32,632 nucleotides of DNA. Origin: Pseudomonadota bacterium (GTDB lineage: Bacteria > Pseudomonadota > Alphaproteobacteria > Rhizobiales > Xanthobacteraceae). Every line of letters starts with the position of its first letter. The first letter of the stretch is position 1. A model generated the notes under the pieces. That model did no database searches, was not told the DNA's origin, and saw nothing but the letters and a program-made list of their open reading frames with translations. The position numbers were made by a program, and so were the translations under genes. The stretch covers positions 1 to 32,632 of the forward strand of contig JAEWFG010000022.1 in assembly GCA_023388935.1 (NCBI GenBank), read 5' to 3'. Shown here in pieces: positions 10,567 through 18,038 of the stretch.

Positions 10567-11490
10567 ATGGCTCGAACACGCGACGGATTTACAGATATGG
10601 ATTGGGACAAGCTGAAGGTGTTTCACGCGGCGGCGGAGGCGGGAAGCTTCACGCATGCGGGAGAGCAGCTTGGCCTGTCGCAATCGGCAGTGTCACGCCA
10701 GGTCTCGGCGCTGGAGCAGGAGCTCTCGGTCTCGCTGTTCCACCGCCACGCCCGCGGCCTGATCCTCACCGAGCAGGGCGACCTGCTCTTCCGCACCGCG
10801 CATGACGTGTTCATGCAGCTCCAGGCGGCGCGCGCGAAGCTGACCGACAGCCGCGAGCGGCCGAGCGGCGATCTCAAGATCACCACCACGCCCGGCGTCG
10901 GCATCAACTGGCTGATCCCGCGGCTCGGCGAATTCACCGCGCTCTATCCGGAAATCCGGATCTCGCTGATCGTCACCGACGAGGAGCTCGACCTGTCGAT
11001 GCGCGAGGCCGATGTCGCGATCCGCACCCGCAAGCCGACGCAGCCGGATCTCATCCAGCGCAAGCTCTTCGCGATGGGGTTCCACGCCTATTGCTCGCCG
11101 GACTACATCAAGCGCTTCGGCACGCCGCGCACGCTGGAAGAGCTCGACTCGCACCGCATCATCACGCTTTCCGACGGCAACTTCGCGCCGCACTTGCAGA
11201 ACCGCAACTGGCTGATCGAAGCGGGGCGCAACGGCTCGGGTCCGCGCGAAGCCTATTTCAAGGTCAACAACATCCTCGGCCTCGTGCGCGCCTGCCAGCA
11301 AGGCCTCGGCATCGCGGCGTTGCCGGATTATCTGATCGAAGAACAGAGCCGTCTGGTGCAGCTGTTCGGAGAATCGGATTCGATCCAACTCGACACGTAT
11401 TTTGTCTATCCCGAGGAACTGAAGACGGTCGCACGCGTGCAGGTGTTCCGCGACTTCGTGGTGAGCAAGGCGCAGCGCTGGCCGTCCTGA
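10567..11490 (+). CDS. LysR-family transcriptional regulator
   Basis: A 307-residue LysR-type regulator. The N-terminal HTH is DWDKLKVFHAAAEAGSFTHA followed by GEQLGLSQSAVSRQVSALEQ; the C-terminal substrate-binding domain runs from about residue 95 (SGDLKITTTPGVGINWLIPR). In alphaproteobacteria a LysR gene commonly follows trxB in this order (recall). ATG 10567 lies five bases after the trxB stop; an internal ATG at 10597 (MDWDKLK) is an alternative start. The effector and targets are unknown. No terminator lies within 170 bases downstream. Confidence 0.92.
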   Translation: MARTRDGFTDMDWDKLKVFHAAAEAGSFTHAGEQLGLSQSAVSRQVSALEQELSVSLFHRHARGLILTEQGDLLFRTAHDVFMQLQAARAKLTDSRERPSGDLKITTTPGVGINWLIPRLGEFTALYPEIRISLIVTDEELDLSMREADVAIRTRKPTQPDLIQRKLFAMGFHAYCSPDYIKRFGTPRTLEELDSHRIITLSDGNFAPHLQNRNWLIEAGRNGSGPREAYFKVNNILGLVRACQQGLGIAALPDYLIEEQSRLVQLFGESDSIQLDTYFVYPEELKTVARVQVFRDFVVSKAQRWPS

Positions 11491-11521
11491 TTTCCGCATG
11501 ACTGACATGCGGCCTGGACGG

Positions 11522-11551
11522 TTGCTGCGTGGCGGGAGGCAAGCCCATAAT
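11522..11551 (+). promoter_or_regulatory. Predicted sigma-70 promoter
   Basis: TTGCTG (11522-11527) and CATAAT (11546-11551) are separated by 18 bases. Five of six -10 bases match TATAAT. It points at the candidate small RNA ending at 11694 rather than at a coding start. Confidence 0.4.
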
Positions 11552-11557
11552 GTTTGC

Positions 11558-11694
11558 ACGCTGAGCCTTCGCGTTGCGCATTGTCCCCCTCCTCCAGTGG
11601 CGCGGAAGTTCAGTAATCCCTCTTGGAAGGTGATTGTGTCGGCCTCACGTGGCCAATGCCTTAAGCCGGGCTCTTTCGAGCCCGGCTATTTTTT
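11558..11694 (+). ncRNA. Candidate small RNA with anti-Shine-Dalgarno motif
   Basis: About 137 bases lie between a predicted start (6-7 bases after CATAAT at 11546) and a strong intrinsic terminator. No open frame here looks coding. The stretch contains TCCCCCTCCTCC near 11584-11595, complementary to ribosome-binding sites, and a second pyrimidine run AATCCCTCTT. Anti-Shine-Dalgarno loops are known in rhizobial small RNAs such as the alpha-r14 family; I cannot place this one in a family. A long LysR 3' UTR is the alternative. Confidence 0.35.
11664..11694 (+). terminator. Rho-independent terminator
   Basis: AGCCGGGCTC (11664-11673), loop TTTC, GAGCCCGGCT (11678-11687), then ATTTTTT. It is 174 bases past the LysR stop and defines the 3' end of the candidate small RNA. 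Confidence 0.9.
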
Positions 11695-11725
11695 CGTCCA
11701 ATTCGGCTTTCGCCGTCCGCGTGTA

Positions 11726-11754
11726 TTGACAGTTTTGGACATACCCCGCATCAT
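11726..11754 (+). promoter_or_regulatory. Predicted sigma-70 promoter
   Basis: A consensus -35 TTGACA (11726-11731) and CATCAT (11749-11754, four of six) with 17-base spacing. It precedes two terminator hairpins and then the DapA-family gene. Confidence 0.5.
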
Positions 11755-11761
11755 TTCCGAA

Positions 11762-11907
11762 TGATCACGAAGTCGTGCGCAATCTTCCTCAAGGCAATCG
11801 CCTCGAAAAAAGGCCCCCATTCGGGGACCTCGGATTTTTGCGCGCGCTAGGCAAGCTTCGTCATCGCAGCAAATCCCGAAAACCCCGCCGCCTGGACGGG
11901 GTTTTTT
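11762..11907 (+). ncRNA. Small RNA or attenuated leader before the dapA-like gene
   Basis: The stretch starts at the expected transcription start of the TTGACA promoter. It contains an imperfect hairpin AGG-CCCC/GGGG-ACCT (11811-11830) followed by TTTTT (11835-11839). A second, clear terminator is AAAACCCCG (11879-11887), CGGGGTTTT plus TT (11897-11907). Transcription would have to pass both to reach the ATG at 11950. It is either a short RNA of about 78-146 bases or a leader with conditional termination. I see no known riboswitch fold. Confidence 0.35.
11879..11907 (+). terminator. Terminator just upstream of the dapA-like gene
   Basis: AAAACCCCG, nine-base loop, CGGGGTTTTTT. It ends 42 bases before the ATG at 11950. 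Confidence 0.8.
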
Positions 11908-11949
11908 CATGTGCCCTCCGTCTCAGGTTTCCAGAGAAGGAGAAGGAAC

Positions 11950-12858
11950 ATGACCGCTCTACAAGATCATTTGCACGGGCTGTGGCTGCCGCTGGTGACG
12001 CCGTTTCGCGACGGCGGTCTCGATGAGACGTCGCTGCGGCGGCTGACGCGGCACTACAGCACGCAAGCCGTCGACGGCTTCATCCTGGGGGCGACCTCCG
12101 GTGAAGGCATGACGCTGCGCGACGCCGAGCTCGAACGCCTCGTCGCCATCGTGCGCGACGAGATGGCGGCCGGCGGCCGCACGCTGCCGATCTGTCTCGG
12201 ATTGTCAGGCGCGGACACGTCGCGGCTGAAGGACCGCCTCGACGAGACCGCGGACTGGCCGATCGACTTCTATCTGATCGCAAGCCCCTATTACGTGCGG
12301 CCGTCGCAGCGCGGCCTGCTCGCGCACTTCGAGGCGCTCGCCGATCACGCCGCGTGGCCGCTCGCGCTCTACAACATCCCGTATCGCACCTCGGTCAACA
12401 TCACCAACCAGACGCTGCTGCGGCTCGCCGAGCATCCGAACATCGTCGGGCTGAAGGATTGCGGCGCGAACCGTGAGCAATCGGTCGCGCTGCTGCGGGA
12501 CCGGCCAAGGGGTTTTCGCGTGCTGACCGGCGAGGACGCGAACTATTTTGAAGCGCTCAGCGACGGTGCCGATGGCGGCATCCTGCTGTCCGCCCATCTT
12601 GAGACCGCGACCTTTGCCGCTGTTCACACCGAGCTGAAGCACGGCAACCACGATGCGGCGCTGGCGCGCTGGCACGAGGTCGCAGAGCTGACGCGCCTGT
12701 TGTTCGCCGAGCCGAGCCCGGCACCGGCGAAGTACTGGCTGTGGCGAACCGGCCTCATCGACAGCCCCGAGGTGCGCCTGCCGATGGTGGAAGTCAGCAG
12801 CGAACTCGCCGCCACGCTCGACCGCGAGATCGCGCGGCGGACGAAAGTCGCGGCGTAA
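11950..12858 (+). CDS. DapA/NAL-superfamily aldolase (dihydrodipicolinate synthase family)
   Basis: A 302-residue class I aldolase of the dihydrodipicolinate synthase/N-acetylneuraminate lyase superfamily. Signatures are VTPFRDGGLD, the GATSGEGMTL loop (family GTTGE), catalytic Tyr141 in LYNIPYRT, and the Schiff-base Lys169 in GLKDCGANRE. This could be a 4-hydroxy-tetrahydrodipicolinate synthase of lysine synthesis. The replaced GTTGEG loop (ATSGEG) and the lack of lysine genes nearby make a paralogue acting on another 2-keto acid equally likely. Start ATG 11950 has a strong AAGGAGAAGGA site. The preceding leader holds a terminator. No operon partner is visible except the small gene downstream. 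Confidence 0.85.
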   Translation: MTALQDHLHGLWLPLVTPFRDGGLDETSLRRLTRHYSTQAVDGFILGATSGEGMTLRDAELERLVAIVRDEMAAGGRTLPICLGLSGADTSRLKDRLDETADWPIDFYLIASPYYVRPSQRGLLAHFEALADHAAWPLALYNIPYRTSVNITNQTLLRLAEHPNIVGLKDCGANREQSVALLRDRPRGFRVLTGEDANYFEALSDGADGGILLSAHLETATFAAVHTELKHGNHDAALARWHEVAELTRLLFAEPSPAPAKYWLWRTGLIDSPEVRLPMVEVSSELAATLDREIARRTKVAA

Positions 12859-12939
12859 TGGTTAATCCGGCGGTAGCACTTGTGTTCAAATGCGCACGCG
12901 CCTGCCGCCCGGAATCTTAAAACATCCCGCCTATCGTCG

Positions 12940-13119
12940 ATGCCCATAAGCGAAGAAATCGCGGGGGCGTTTGTGAATAGTCGGAATGAAGCGGCGTCGC
13001 ATTACGATGCCGGTCGGCAGGGCTTTACCACCGAGGACATTCTCTGGACCGTCGGCATCTGGTCGGTGATCCTGACACTGTCGCCGGTCATCGTGTTCTA
13101 CATGCTGATGGTGGCGTAA
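12940..13119 (+). CDS. Small single-pass membrane protein, unknown
   Basis: A 59-residue frame starting MPISEEIAGAFV and ending in a hydrophobic segment, ILWTVGIWSVILTL then SPVIVFYMLMVA, predicted to span the membrane once. It is followed by a terminator, supporting transcription. ATG 12940 has no good ribosome site; the GTG at 12973 has GGGGG upstream and may be the true start (48 residues). No function is recognised. Confidence 0.55.
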   Translation: MPISEEIAGAFVNSRNEAASHYDAGRQGFTTEDILWTVGIWSVILTLSPVIVFYMLMVA

Positions 13120-13144
13120 CTTCCATCTTCATCTCCAGAAACGC

Positions 13145-13169
13145 AAAACGCGCGGACACCGCGCGTTTT
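13145..13169. terminator. Bidirectional terminator
   Basis: AAAACGCGCGG (13145-13155), loop ACA, CCGCGCGTTTT (13159-13169). It lies between the small membrane protein and the convergent ParA-like gene and has A/T tails suitable for both directions. Confidence 0.85.
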
Positions 13170-13193
13170 CGTCCGGGGAAATGAATGATGAAA

Positions 13194-13871
13194 TTATGCG
13201 GCCTGCTTGTGCATTGCGCCGGATGCCGACGCCGTGCCGCGAATGGCCTTCACCGAACGCTCGATCGCTGCCCACAGCCTTGCGATTTCCTGAGCCGCAC
13301 GGCTCTCGGCCTGATATTCCCGCGCGCCTTCGCCGTGGCTCAGCGCCATCAAGAGATCCGAACGATTGGTGATCTGGCCGCCCCACACCGGAGCGCGGAA
13401 TTTCGCCAGCGCCTCGCGCGCGATGGTGACGATCGGGCTTTCGACTTCGTCGCGGCGGGCCGGCGCACCGTTGAGCACGACCGCATAGGGCTTGCGCGCG
13501 GCGCGACACATCTGGATGGTTTCCTGCACCGCGTTGACGTCGAACACGCCGGGGCGGGCGGGAATGATCACCATGGTGGCATTGCGGATCGCGTCGTCGA
13601 CGACGGCCGACAGGTTCGGCGGCGTGTCGATCAGCACCCACTCATATCCGTCGCGCTTGGCAGCGGAGACGATGCCGCTGACGGAGTTCACCGCGGCCTT
13701 GATCGGCGGCTCGTTGGTGCCACGCAGCTTGTGCCACAGCGTGAGCGAGCCCTGCGGATCCGCGTCCACGAGCATGACCTGCTTGCTCGCCTTGATTTGC
13801 GCGGCGAGATGCGCGGCCAGGGTACTCTTGCCCGAGCCGCCTTTACGCGATGCAAAAACAATAACGTTCAT
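13194..13871 (-). CDS. ParA/MinD-family ATPase, orphan
   Basis: A 225-residue ParA-like P-loop ATPase. The deviant Walker A is KGGSGKST (residues 10-17) with the signature lysine, Walker A' is MLVDADPQGS, and Walker B is WVLIDTPPN. There is no N-terminal HTH and no parB, partition site or replication gene nearby. It is thus an orphan that may position a protein cargo rather than DNA. The ATG at 13871 has CTGGAGGCTAAGGG upstream. An inverted repeat GAATCA/TGATTC (13908-13925) in its 5' region might be an operator. Confidence 0.88.
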   Translation of the reverse strand: MNVIVFASRKGGSGKSTLAAHLAAQIKASKQVMLVDADPQGSLTLWHKLRGTNEPPIKAAVNSVSGIVSAAKRDGYEWVLIDTPPNLSAVVDDAIRNATMVIIPARPGVFDVNAVQETIQMCRAARKPYAVVLNGAPARRDEVESPIVTIAREALAKFRAPVWGGQITNRSDLLMALSHGEGAREYQAESRAAQEIARLWAAIERSVKAIRGTASASGAMHKQAA

Positions 13872-13907
13872 CCCTTAGCCTCCAGATTGACCCCAGAGCG
13901 CGAAAAT

Positions 13908-14246
13908 GAATCACCGCGCTGATTCGGGAAAGAAAATTTTTACCGGGAGTTGCGTCGCGGCCACGAAATAACAAGACGTGTTGGCTTTTGAGTCACACTG
14001 CTTGCGCGACGCTGATACAAACGGCGACGAAACGCCTTTCATACCGGCAATCCCGCGTTTTCCGGGCGGCCATGCAGGAAAACGCGGAATACAACCTCGC
14101 CGCGCAATCCCATTTGCGCCCCTTTTCCATCGACCGCGTCGAAATTGCCGCAGGCATGTGCGCGAGCCGCGCGAACAAAAGGAGTCCGGTGGCTGTCGCG
14201 GAGCTGATGCTGAGTCAATTTGACTCAGGGGGCGTTGACTCAGGGG
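13908..14246. other. Gap between ParA-like and Cys-rich genes, with repeats
   Basis: No supported gene lies in 13872-14265. It holds a 10-bp inverted repeat CGCGTTTTCC (14054-14063) with GGAAAACGCG (14077-14086). It also holds a near-perfect palindrome TGAGTCAATTTGACTCA (14211-14227) and a direct repeat TTGACTCAGGGG at 14220-14231 and 14235-14246. Open frames crossing it on the plus strand show no domain and overlap the antisense of the Cys-rich gene. Confidence 0.6.
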
Positions 14247-14265
14247 TCCCTGCGCGACGAAGCGC

Positions 14266-14610
14266 TCAGCTTGGCTCGGTCTTTTTCTTCTTGCTCGCCT
14301 TCGCCGGCTTGGTGCTCTTCCTGGCGGCGCGGGCCTCGGCCGGCTCGGGTCCCTGGCGGAAGAACACGCGGCACTGCGGCGAGAGCTGCGCCTTCTTCTG
14401 GATCATGCAGGCGGTGATGGCGTCGACGTTCGGAACGAAGTCGCCGCACAACCGCATCGCGTCAGGCGAGCAGGCCTGCTGCTGCTCCGGCGTGTAGGCG
14501 AAACCGGCGCCCGGCTGGACCAGGACGGCCAGGGCAAGCCCGAAGGTCGCGGCGGCCACGGGTTTTGCAAAGGATTTTGCAAAGGATACTCTCAAGCGAA
14601 GCGCCAGCAT
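14266..14610 (-). CDS. Secreted Cys-containing small protein
   Basis: A 114-residue protein with an N-terminal signal peptide (basic MLALRLRVSFAKSFAK, hydrophobic core, likely cleavage after GFA). The mature part has four cysteines in QQQACSPDAMRLCGDFVPN and ITACMIQKKAQLSPQCRVFF, then a Lys/Ala-rich tail ending KKKKTEPS. This pattern occurs in small exported rhizobial proteins of unknown function. The ATG at 14610 follows GGGGGGATC. A perfect 12-bp tandem duplication (14563-14586) produces the repeated SFAK in the signal peptide. The function is unknown. Confidence 0.8.
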   Translation of the reverse strand: MLALRLRVSFAKSFAKPVAAATFGLALAVLVQPGAGFAYTPEQQQACSPDAMRLCGDFVPNVDAITACMIQKKAQLSPQCRVFFRQGPEPAEARAARKSTKPAKASKKKKTEPS

Positions 14611-14763
14611 CGATCCCCCCAAATGTCGAGTCGGAGGGAATAGTGGGTGAACGCCGGTTCGTTGGCAACGCGCGGGGATGCGAAAACCGCGCGCTGTGCG
14701 CTCTCTGCAACAGGCCAGATCGGGTCCGGCCTGACGCTTCGGCGACCGTTCGGCAAAAAAACG

Positions 14764-14855
14764 CGAAAACAACCCCATGCAAAGTAGCCAATGAGGCCGA
14801 ATCGGCATATTGCGGATTTTACGAAAGCCCTTTGACACGTCGGGCAAAACAGCGG
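14764..14855 (+). repeat. Dispersed repeat, copy 2
   Basis: It matches the copy at 3973-4063: the first block (14764-14794) has two differences in 31 bases, and the second (14822-14855) is more diverged. It lies in the gap upstream of the AEC transporter and ends about 63 bases before its start. Confidence 0.7.
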
Positions 14856-14918
14856 CATGATGCCATCATCAGAGATGCGTGGGGTGGTCAGCTTGTATCC
14901 CCGTGAGGGGAGGGTCGC

Positions 14919-15863
14919 ATGGCCACCGTATTGATCGTCGCGCCGGTGTTTGCCCTGATCGCGGCCGGCTATGCGGCAACGCTGTTTCGCTTCGTCTCCG
15001 AGACCGCGCACAAGGGTATCTCGGAATTCGCCTTCAGTATCGCCATCCCCGCCCTGCTGTTCCGCACCATCGTCGTGTCGGAATTCCCCGATGTCAGCCC
15101 CTGGCGGATGTGGGGCACCTACTACGGCGCCCTCGCCATCACCTGGATCGCGGCGCTCATCCTGTCGGCCCTGCTGCGCGAGCGGCGCGAGGACCGCGAG
15201 GACGGCGTCGTGTTCGCGATCGGCTCGGTCTACGGCAACGTCGTGATGCTGGGCATTCCGCTCACGCTCTCGGCGCTGGGCAACGAGGCCGCAGGGCCGA
15301 TGGCGCTGATCCTGTCGGTGAACACGCCGCTGCTCTGGCTCTGCGGCATCCTGCAGATGGAGTTGGTGAGCCGCAAGCAGACCGGCTCGGCCCTGTCGGT
15401 GATCTGGCCTGTGCTCGCGGATCTCGCGCGCAATCCGCTGATGCTGGCGATCGGCTTCGGCGTCGTCTGGCGCTTCACGGGACTCGGCCTCGATCCCGTC
15501 GTCGACAAGACGATCGAATTGCTGGCGCAGGCGGGAACGCCGACGGCGCTGATCGCGCTCGGCATCAATCTGTTTCGGTTCGAGGTCAAGGGCGAGAAGC
15601 TCGGCATCATCGTCATGAGCGCGCTAAAACTGCTGGCAATGCCGGCGGCCGCCTTGCTGCTCGCAAGGCTGTTCGACCTGCCGCCGCTTGCAGCCGGCGT
15701 GGCCGTGCTGTTCGCCGCGATGCCGACCGGCGCGAACGCGTACATCTTTGCGGTACAGTATCAGCGGCTGGTGAACCCGGTGTCGGGAGCCGTTGCGCTG
15801 GGCACGCTGCTGGCCGCGGTGACGTTGCCGGTGGTGGTGATGATCGTGGCGGGGTTGAAGTAG
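14919..15863 (+). CDS. AEC-family transporter (auxin efflux carrier type)
   Basis: A 314-residue integral membrane protein with about ten hydrophobic helices, belonging to the AEC/Mem_trans family. Typical sequences are ISEFAFSIAIPALLFRTI, GSVYGNVVMLGIPL and the C-terminal MPTGANAYIFAVQYQ. Bacterial members move dicarboxylates or other organic anions; the substrate here is unknown. The ATG at 14919 has GGGGAGGG 6 bases upstream. The C-terminal sequence LPVVVMIVAGLK recurs in two decayed fragments downstream (16680-16707, 18039-18155), indicating that the locus once had a second copy or suffered insertions. Confidence 0.92.
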   Translation: MATVLIVAPVFALIAAGYAATLFRFVSETAHKGISEFAFSIAIPALLFRTIVVSEFPDVSPWRMWGTYYGALAITWIAALILSALLRERREDREDGVVFAIGSVYGNVVMLGIPLTLSALGNEAAGPMALILSVNTPLLWLCGILQMELVSRKQTGSALSVIWPVLADLARNPLMLAIGFGVVWRFTGLGLDPVVDKTIELLAQAGTPTALIALGINLFRFEVKGEKLGIIVMSALKLLAMPAAALLLARLFDLPPLAAGVAVLFAAMPTGANAYIFAVQYQRLVNPVSGAVALGTLLAAVTLPVVVMIVAGLK

Positions 15864-15883
15864 CTGCACGAGCGGTCATGCGG

Positions 15884-16471
15884 TCATCCCGGTGCATCCG
15901 TGCGATGAGTTGATCTCCGCAAGCGCAGGATCAAACGTATCGCCAGCCAGAGCATCAGAATGACGATCGCGAATGCGGCTACCGGTGCGGCCAGGGCAAG
16001 AATTGAGACGAGGAGTGCACCTCCCAATTCCGCGATCGCGACCGTCGAGTTGCCGAGGCCGGCCGTCAGGACCGTCGATTTGGCCCGCACAACTGCGGTG
16101 ACGCCATGCACGACGCCGGCCGCGCCGCCGCCCGCGACGATGGCGGCCGTCCATTTCATCATCGGCGGAAGGTCTGTCATGGTCGCCGCCGACACGATGG
16201 CTCCGGCGATCACGGCGACAGGTGCGGCGATGACATCGAGTAGATTGTCCACGCCGGGAATGAAATACGCACCAACCTCCAGGAGCGCGGCCACGCCAAG
16301 CATCAGCATTGCAGCAGGTGTTCCAAGCCACGCGAAACCGTCGCTCAGATGAAGAGAACCCGAGTAAGCGGCCACGCTGGCAACCAGCATCGGCAGGAAC
16401 ACCCGGAAGCCCGTCGCGGCCGCAAGACCGACACCGAGCGCAATCGACAACGCGAGATCGGAGTTCGACAT
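15884..16471 (-). CDS. DUF4126 membrane protein
   Basis: A 195-residue hydrophobic protein of the DUF4126 family (unknown function). It starts MSNSDLALSIALGVGLAAAT and has about five transmembrane segments, Gly/Ala-rich, with a basic tail (LRLRRSTHRTDAPG). ATG 16471 follows GGGGATC; an in-frame ATG at 16576 would add 35 poorly conserved residues. It converges on the AEC transporter and is bracketed by copies of the transporter's 3' end at 15836-15863 and 16680-16707. Confidence 0.82.
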   Translation of the reverse strand: MSNSDLALSIALGVGLAAATGFRVFLPMLVASVAAYSGSLHLSDGFAWLGTPAAMLMLGVAALLEVGAYFIPGVDNLLDVIAAPVAVIAGAIVSAATMTDLPPMMKWTAAIVAGGGAAGVVHGVTAVVRAKSTVLTAGLGNSTVAIAELGGALLVSILALAAPVAAFAIVILMLWLAIRLILRLRRSTHRTDAPG

Positions 16472-16679
16472 GAGATCCCCAACGATTGTTGCGCTCGAAT
16501 TTCCTCGAAGGCTGGACGTGATGCGGCCGAGGTCATCGGGATGAGTACGGCCATCGACGCAGATCGCAATGCGCATCAGGCTACATCGCCGAGGATGAGC
16601 AAACCAAGCCAGAAACGCTGACGCAGCCGATCACTCTGCGCATTTGTTCCGCCTCAAGACCCAGGCTGAGGAGCATCGC

Positions 16680-16707
16680 GGTGATGATCGTGGCGGGGGT
16701 CAGGTAG
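16680..16707 (+). pseudogene. Fragment of AEC transporter 3' end
   Basis: 28 bases match the end of the intact transporter (15836-15863) with three differences; the frame reads AVMIVAGVR and then TAG, against VVMIVAGLK and stop. It overlaps the 3' end of the RES toxin gene on the other strand. It is short, but agrees with the larger remnant at 18039-18155. Confidence 0.5.
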
Positions 16708-17179
16708 TTCGGCCCGCCCTCTGTCCGAACAGCCTGATGTCGTGGGGATAGCGCGCGACATGAGACACGCGGATGCGCGCTGCGTCCTTATGTCTCGGAT
16801 TGATGACATAGTTTTGCGCGAACGGCACGATGACCGATGGCACCGACGCCATCGCCGTACGAGTCTCGTCGAACCAGGGCCGCAACAGACCGCGTGTGAT
16901 CCTGGGATCGTCAACCCAATCCTGCGATATCCTCTCGATGTCGGTCAGGCTGAACGCTTCAACGGCGAGGTCATCAGGCACGTCGATGCCGAGCAACTGG
17001 TAAGTCGTCGGCAGGTCCTCGAAGTCGATTTCCAGATGCACCATCACTTCGAGCAGCGCCGAGGCCGGGTGATCGGCGGCGTAGACCGCGTGGCGGCCGC
17101 GATCATGCCAGCGGCCACTGGCTTTCAGGCCGCCCACCCCCGACAGATCGTCGAAATTGGAGATCCGCCAGATCCTCAC
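16700..17179 (-). CDS. RES-domain toxin (NAD+-degrading family)
   Basis: A 159-residue RES-family protein, the toxin of type II RES/Xre systems; characterised members deplete NAD+. Arg23 (GRWHD), Tyr33 (AVYAADHPA) and Glu44 (ALLEVMVHLE) have the same spacing as the catalytic R/Y/E of known RES toxins. The ending has the family's NPRHKDAARIRV. It lies nine bases downstream of the antitoxin gene, in the usual antitoxin-toxin order. Its 3' end coincides with an AEC fragment. Length is normal and no disabling change is seen, so it is probably active. Confidence 0.9.
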   Translation of the reverse strand: MRIWRISNFDDLSGVGGLKASGRWHDRGRHAVYAADHPASALLEVMVHLEIDFEDLPTTYQLLGIDVPDDLAVEAFSLTDIERISQDWVDDPRITRGLLRPWFDETRTAMASVPSVIVPFAQNYVINPRHKDAARIRVSHVARYPHDIRLFGQRAGRTT

Positions 17180-17188
17180 GCCAAATCC

Positions 17189-17911
17189 TTACGCAAGGAT
17201 GCCGTGATCGATCCGGTGCAACATGTCCTCGACGACGCGTGCGCCCGCCTCCGTCGCGAGGTAAGCCAGCGGCGTTTCCCCGCGAAGCAGCCTCTTCGGC
17301 TTGCGCAGCCAGCGGTGCGCCTTCGCGGCATCGCCGAACACGTTTGCGGCCAGCCGGTCGACCCGCGCCAGCCGCACAGCCTTGTCGGTCTCCTCGACCG
17401 TCAGCGGCTCGCCATCCGACAGCCGCCGCGCAAGCGTGCGCTTCGGGACGACGAGCGCGTGAATTTCGTCGTCGCTGTAATTGGCCAGGCGCTTGAGCGC
17501 GGCGGGCTCGATGCGAAACAGACTGTTGGCGTCAATGACGACATCGAACAGGTCGGCCGAGGGTCGCGATTCACCCGCCGTGCTCCTGCCAAGCCCGAGC
17601 GACGGAGCATCGGTAACGGTGGAGAGCCCCGTGACCGCATCGAAATGCCCCCGCACGACGATCGCGCCGGCTTGCGGTTGATAGGCCTGGTCCGGCTCGG
17701 CAGAGGAGAAGCGTTCGGGCTGTGCGGACTTGCGTGGTTTGCCGGAAGGAGATTTCTGCGTCGGTTTCGATGACTGCTTATGGTCAGCCCGCTCAGTAGG
17801 GGCTGACGCGGCGATCGTCTTGATCCGCTTGTTGGCCGGCGAGCTGGGGTCACGAAGCCGCCGCGAAGCGACCACACCAACGCGTTTGCCGGTACGCTCT
17901 TTCTTTCCCAT
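17189..17911 (-). CDS. Xre/MbcA/ParS-type antitoxin with long N-terminal extension
   Basis: A 240-residue antitoxin partner of the RES toxin. Residues about 135-195 form the Xre-like helical domain (LKRLANYSDDEIHALVVPKR). Residues about 198-238 form the toxin-binding MbcA/ParS domain (HRWLRKPKRLLRGETPLAY then LATEAGARVVEDMLHRIDHG). Family members are usually about 120-160 residues. Here about 120 extra residues come first, Lys/Arg/Ser/Pro-rich and probably disordered. The start ATG 17911 has GAGGCGGG upstream; internal start sites could give a shorter protein. Expression is probably autoregulated, as in the family. Confidence 0.82.
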   Translation of the reverse strand: MGKKERTGKRVGVVASRRLRDPSSPANKRIKTIAASAPTERADHKQSSKPTQKSPSGKPRKSAQPERFSSAEPDQAYQPQAGAIVVRGHFDAVTGLSTVTDAPSLGLGRSTAGESRPSADLFDVVIDANSLFRIEPAALKRLANYSDDEIHALVVPKRTLARRLSDGEPLTVEETDKAVRLARVDRLAANVFGDAAKAHRWLRKPKRLLRGETPLAYLATEAGARVVEDMLHRIDHGILA

Positions 17912-18038
17912 TGGGACCCGCCTCGGTCGCGCTATGCCAAATGCCTCAAAAGTTCAGCCAAGTGGCATTTAAGCACATGGGCGGCTGGATTCAAGCACGG
18001 TCCGACGGATCGAAGATGCTTTGCTCCATAGAGCCGCG

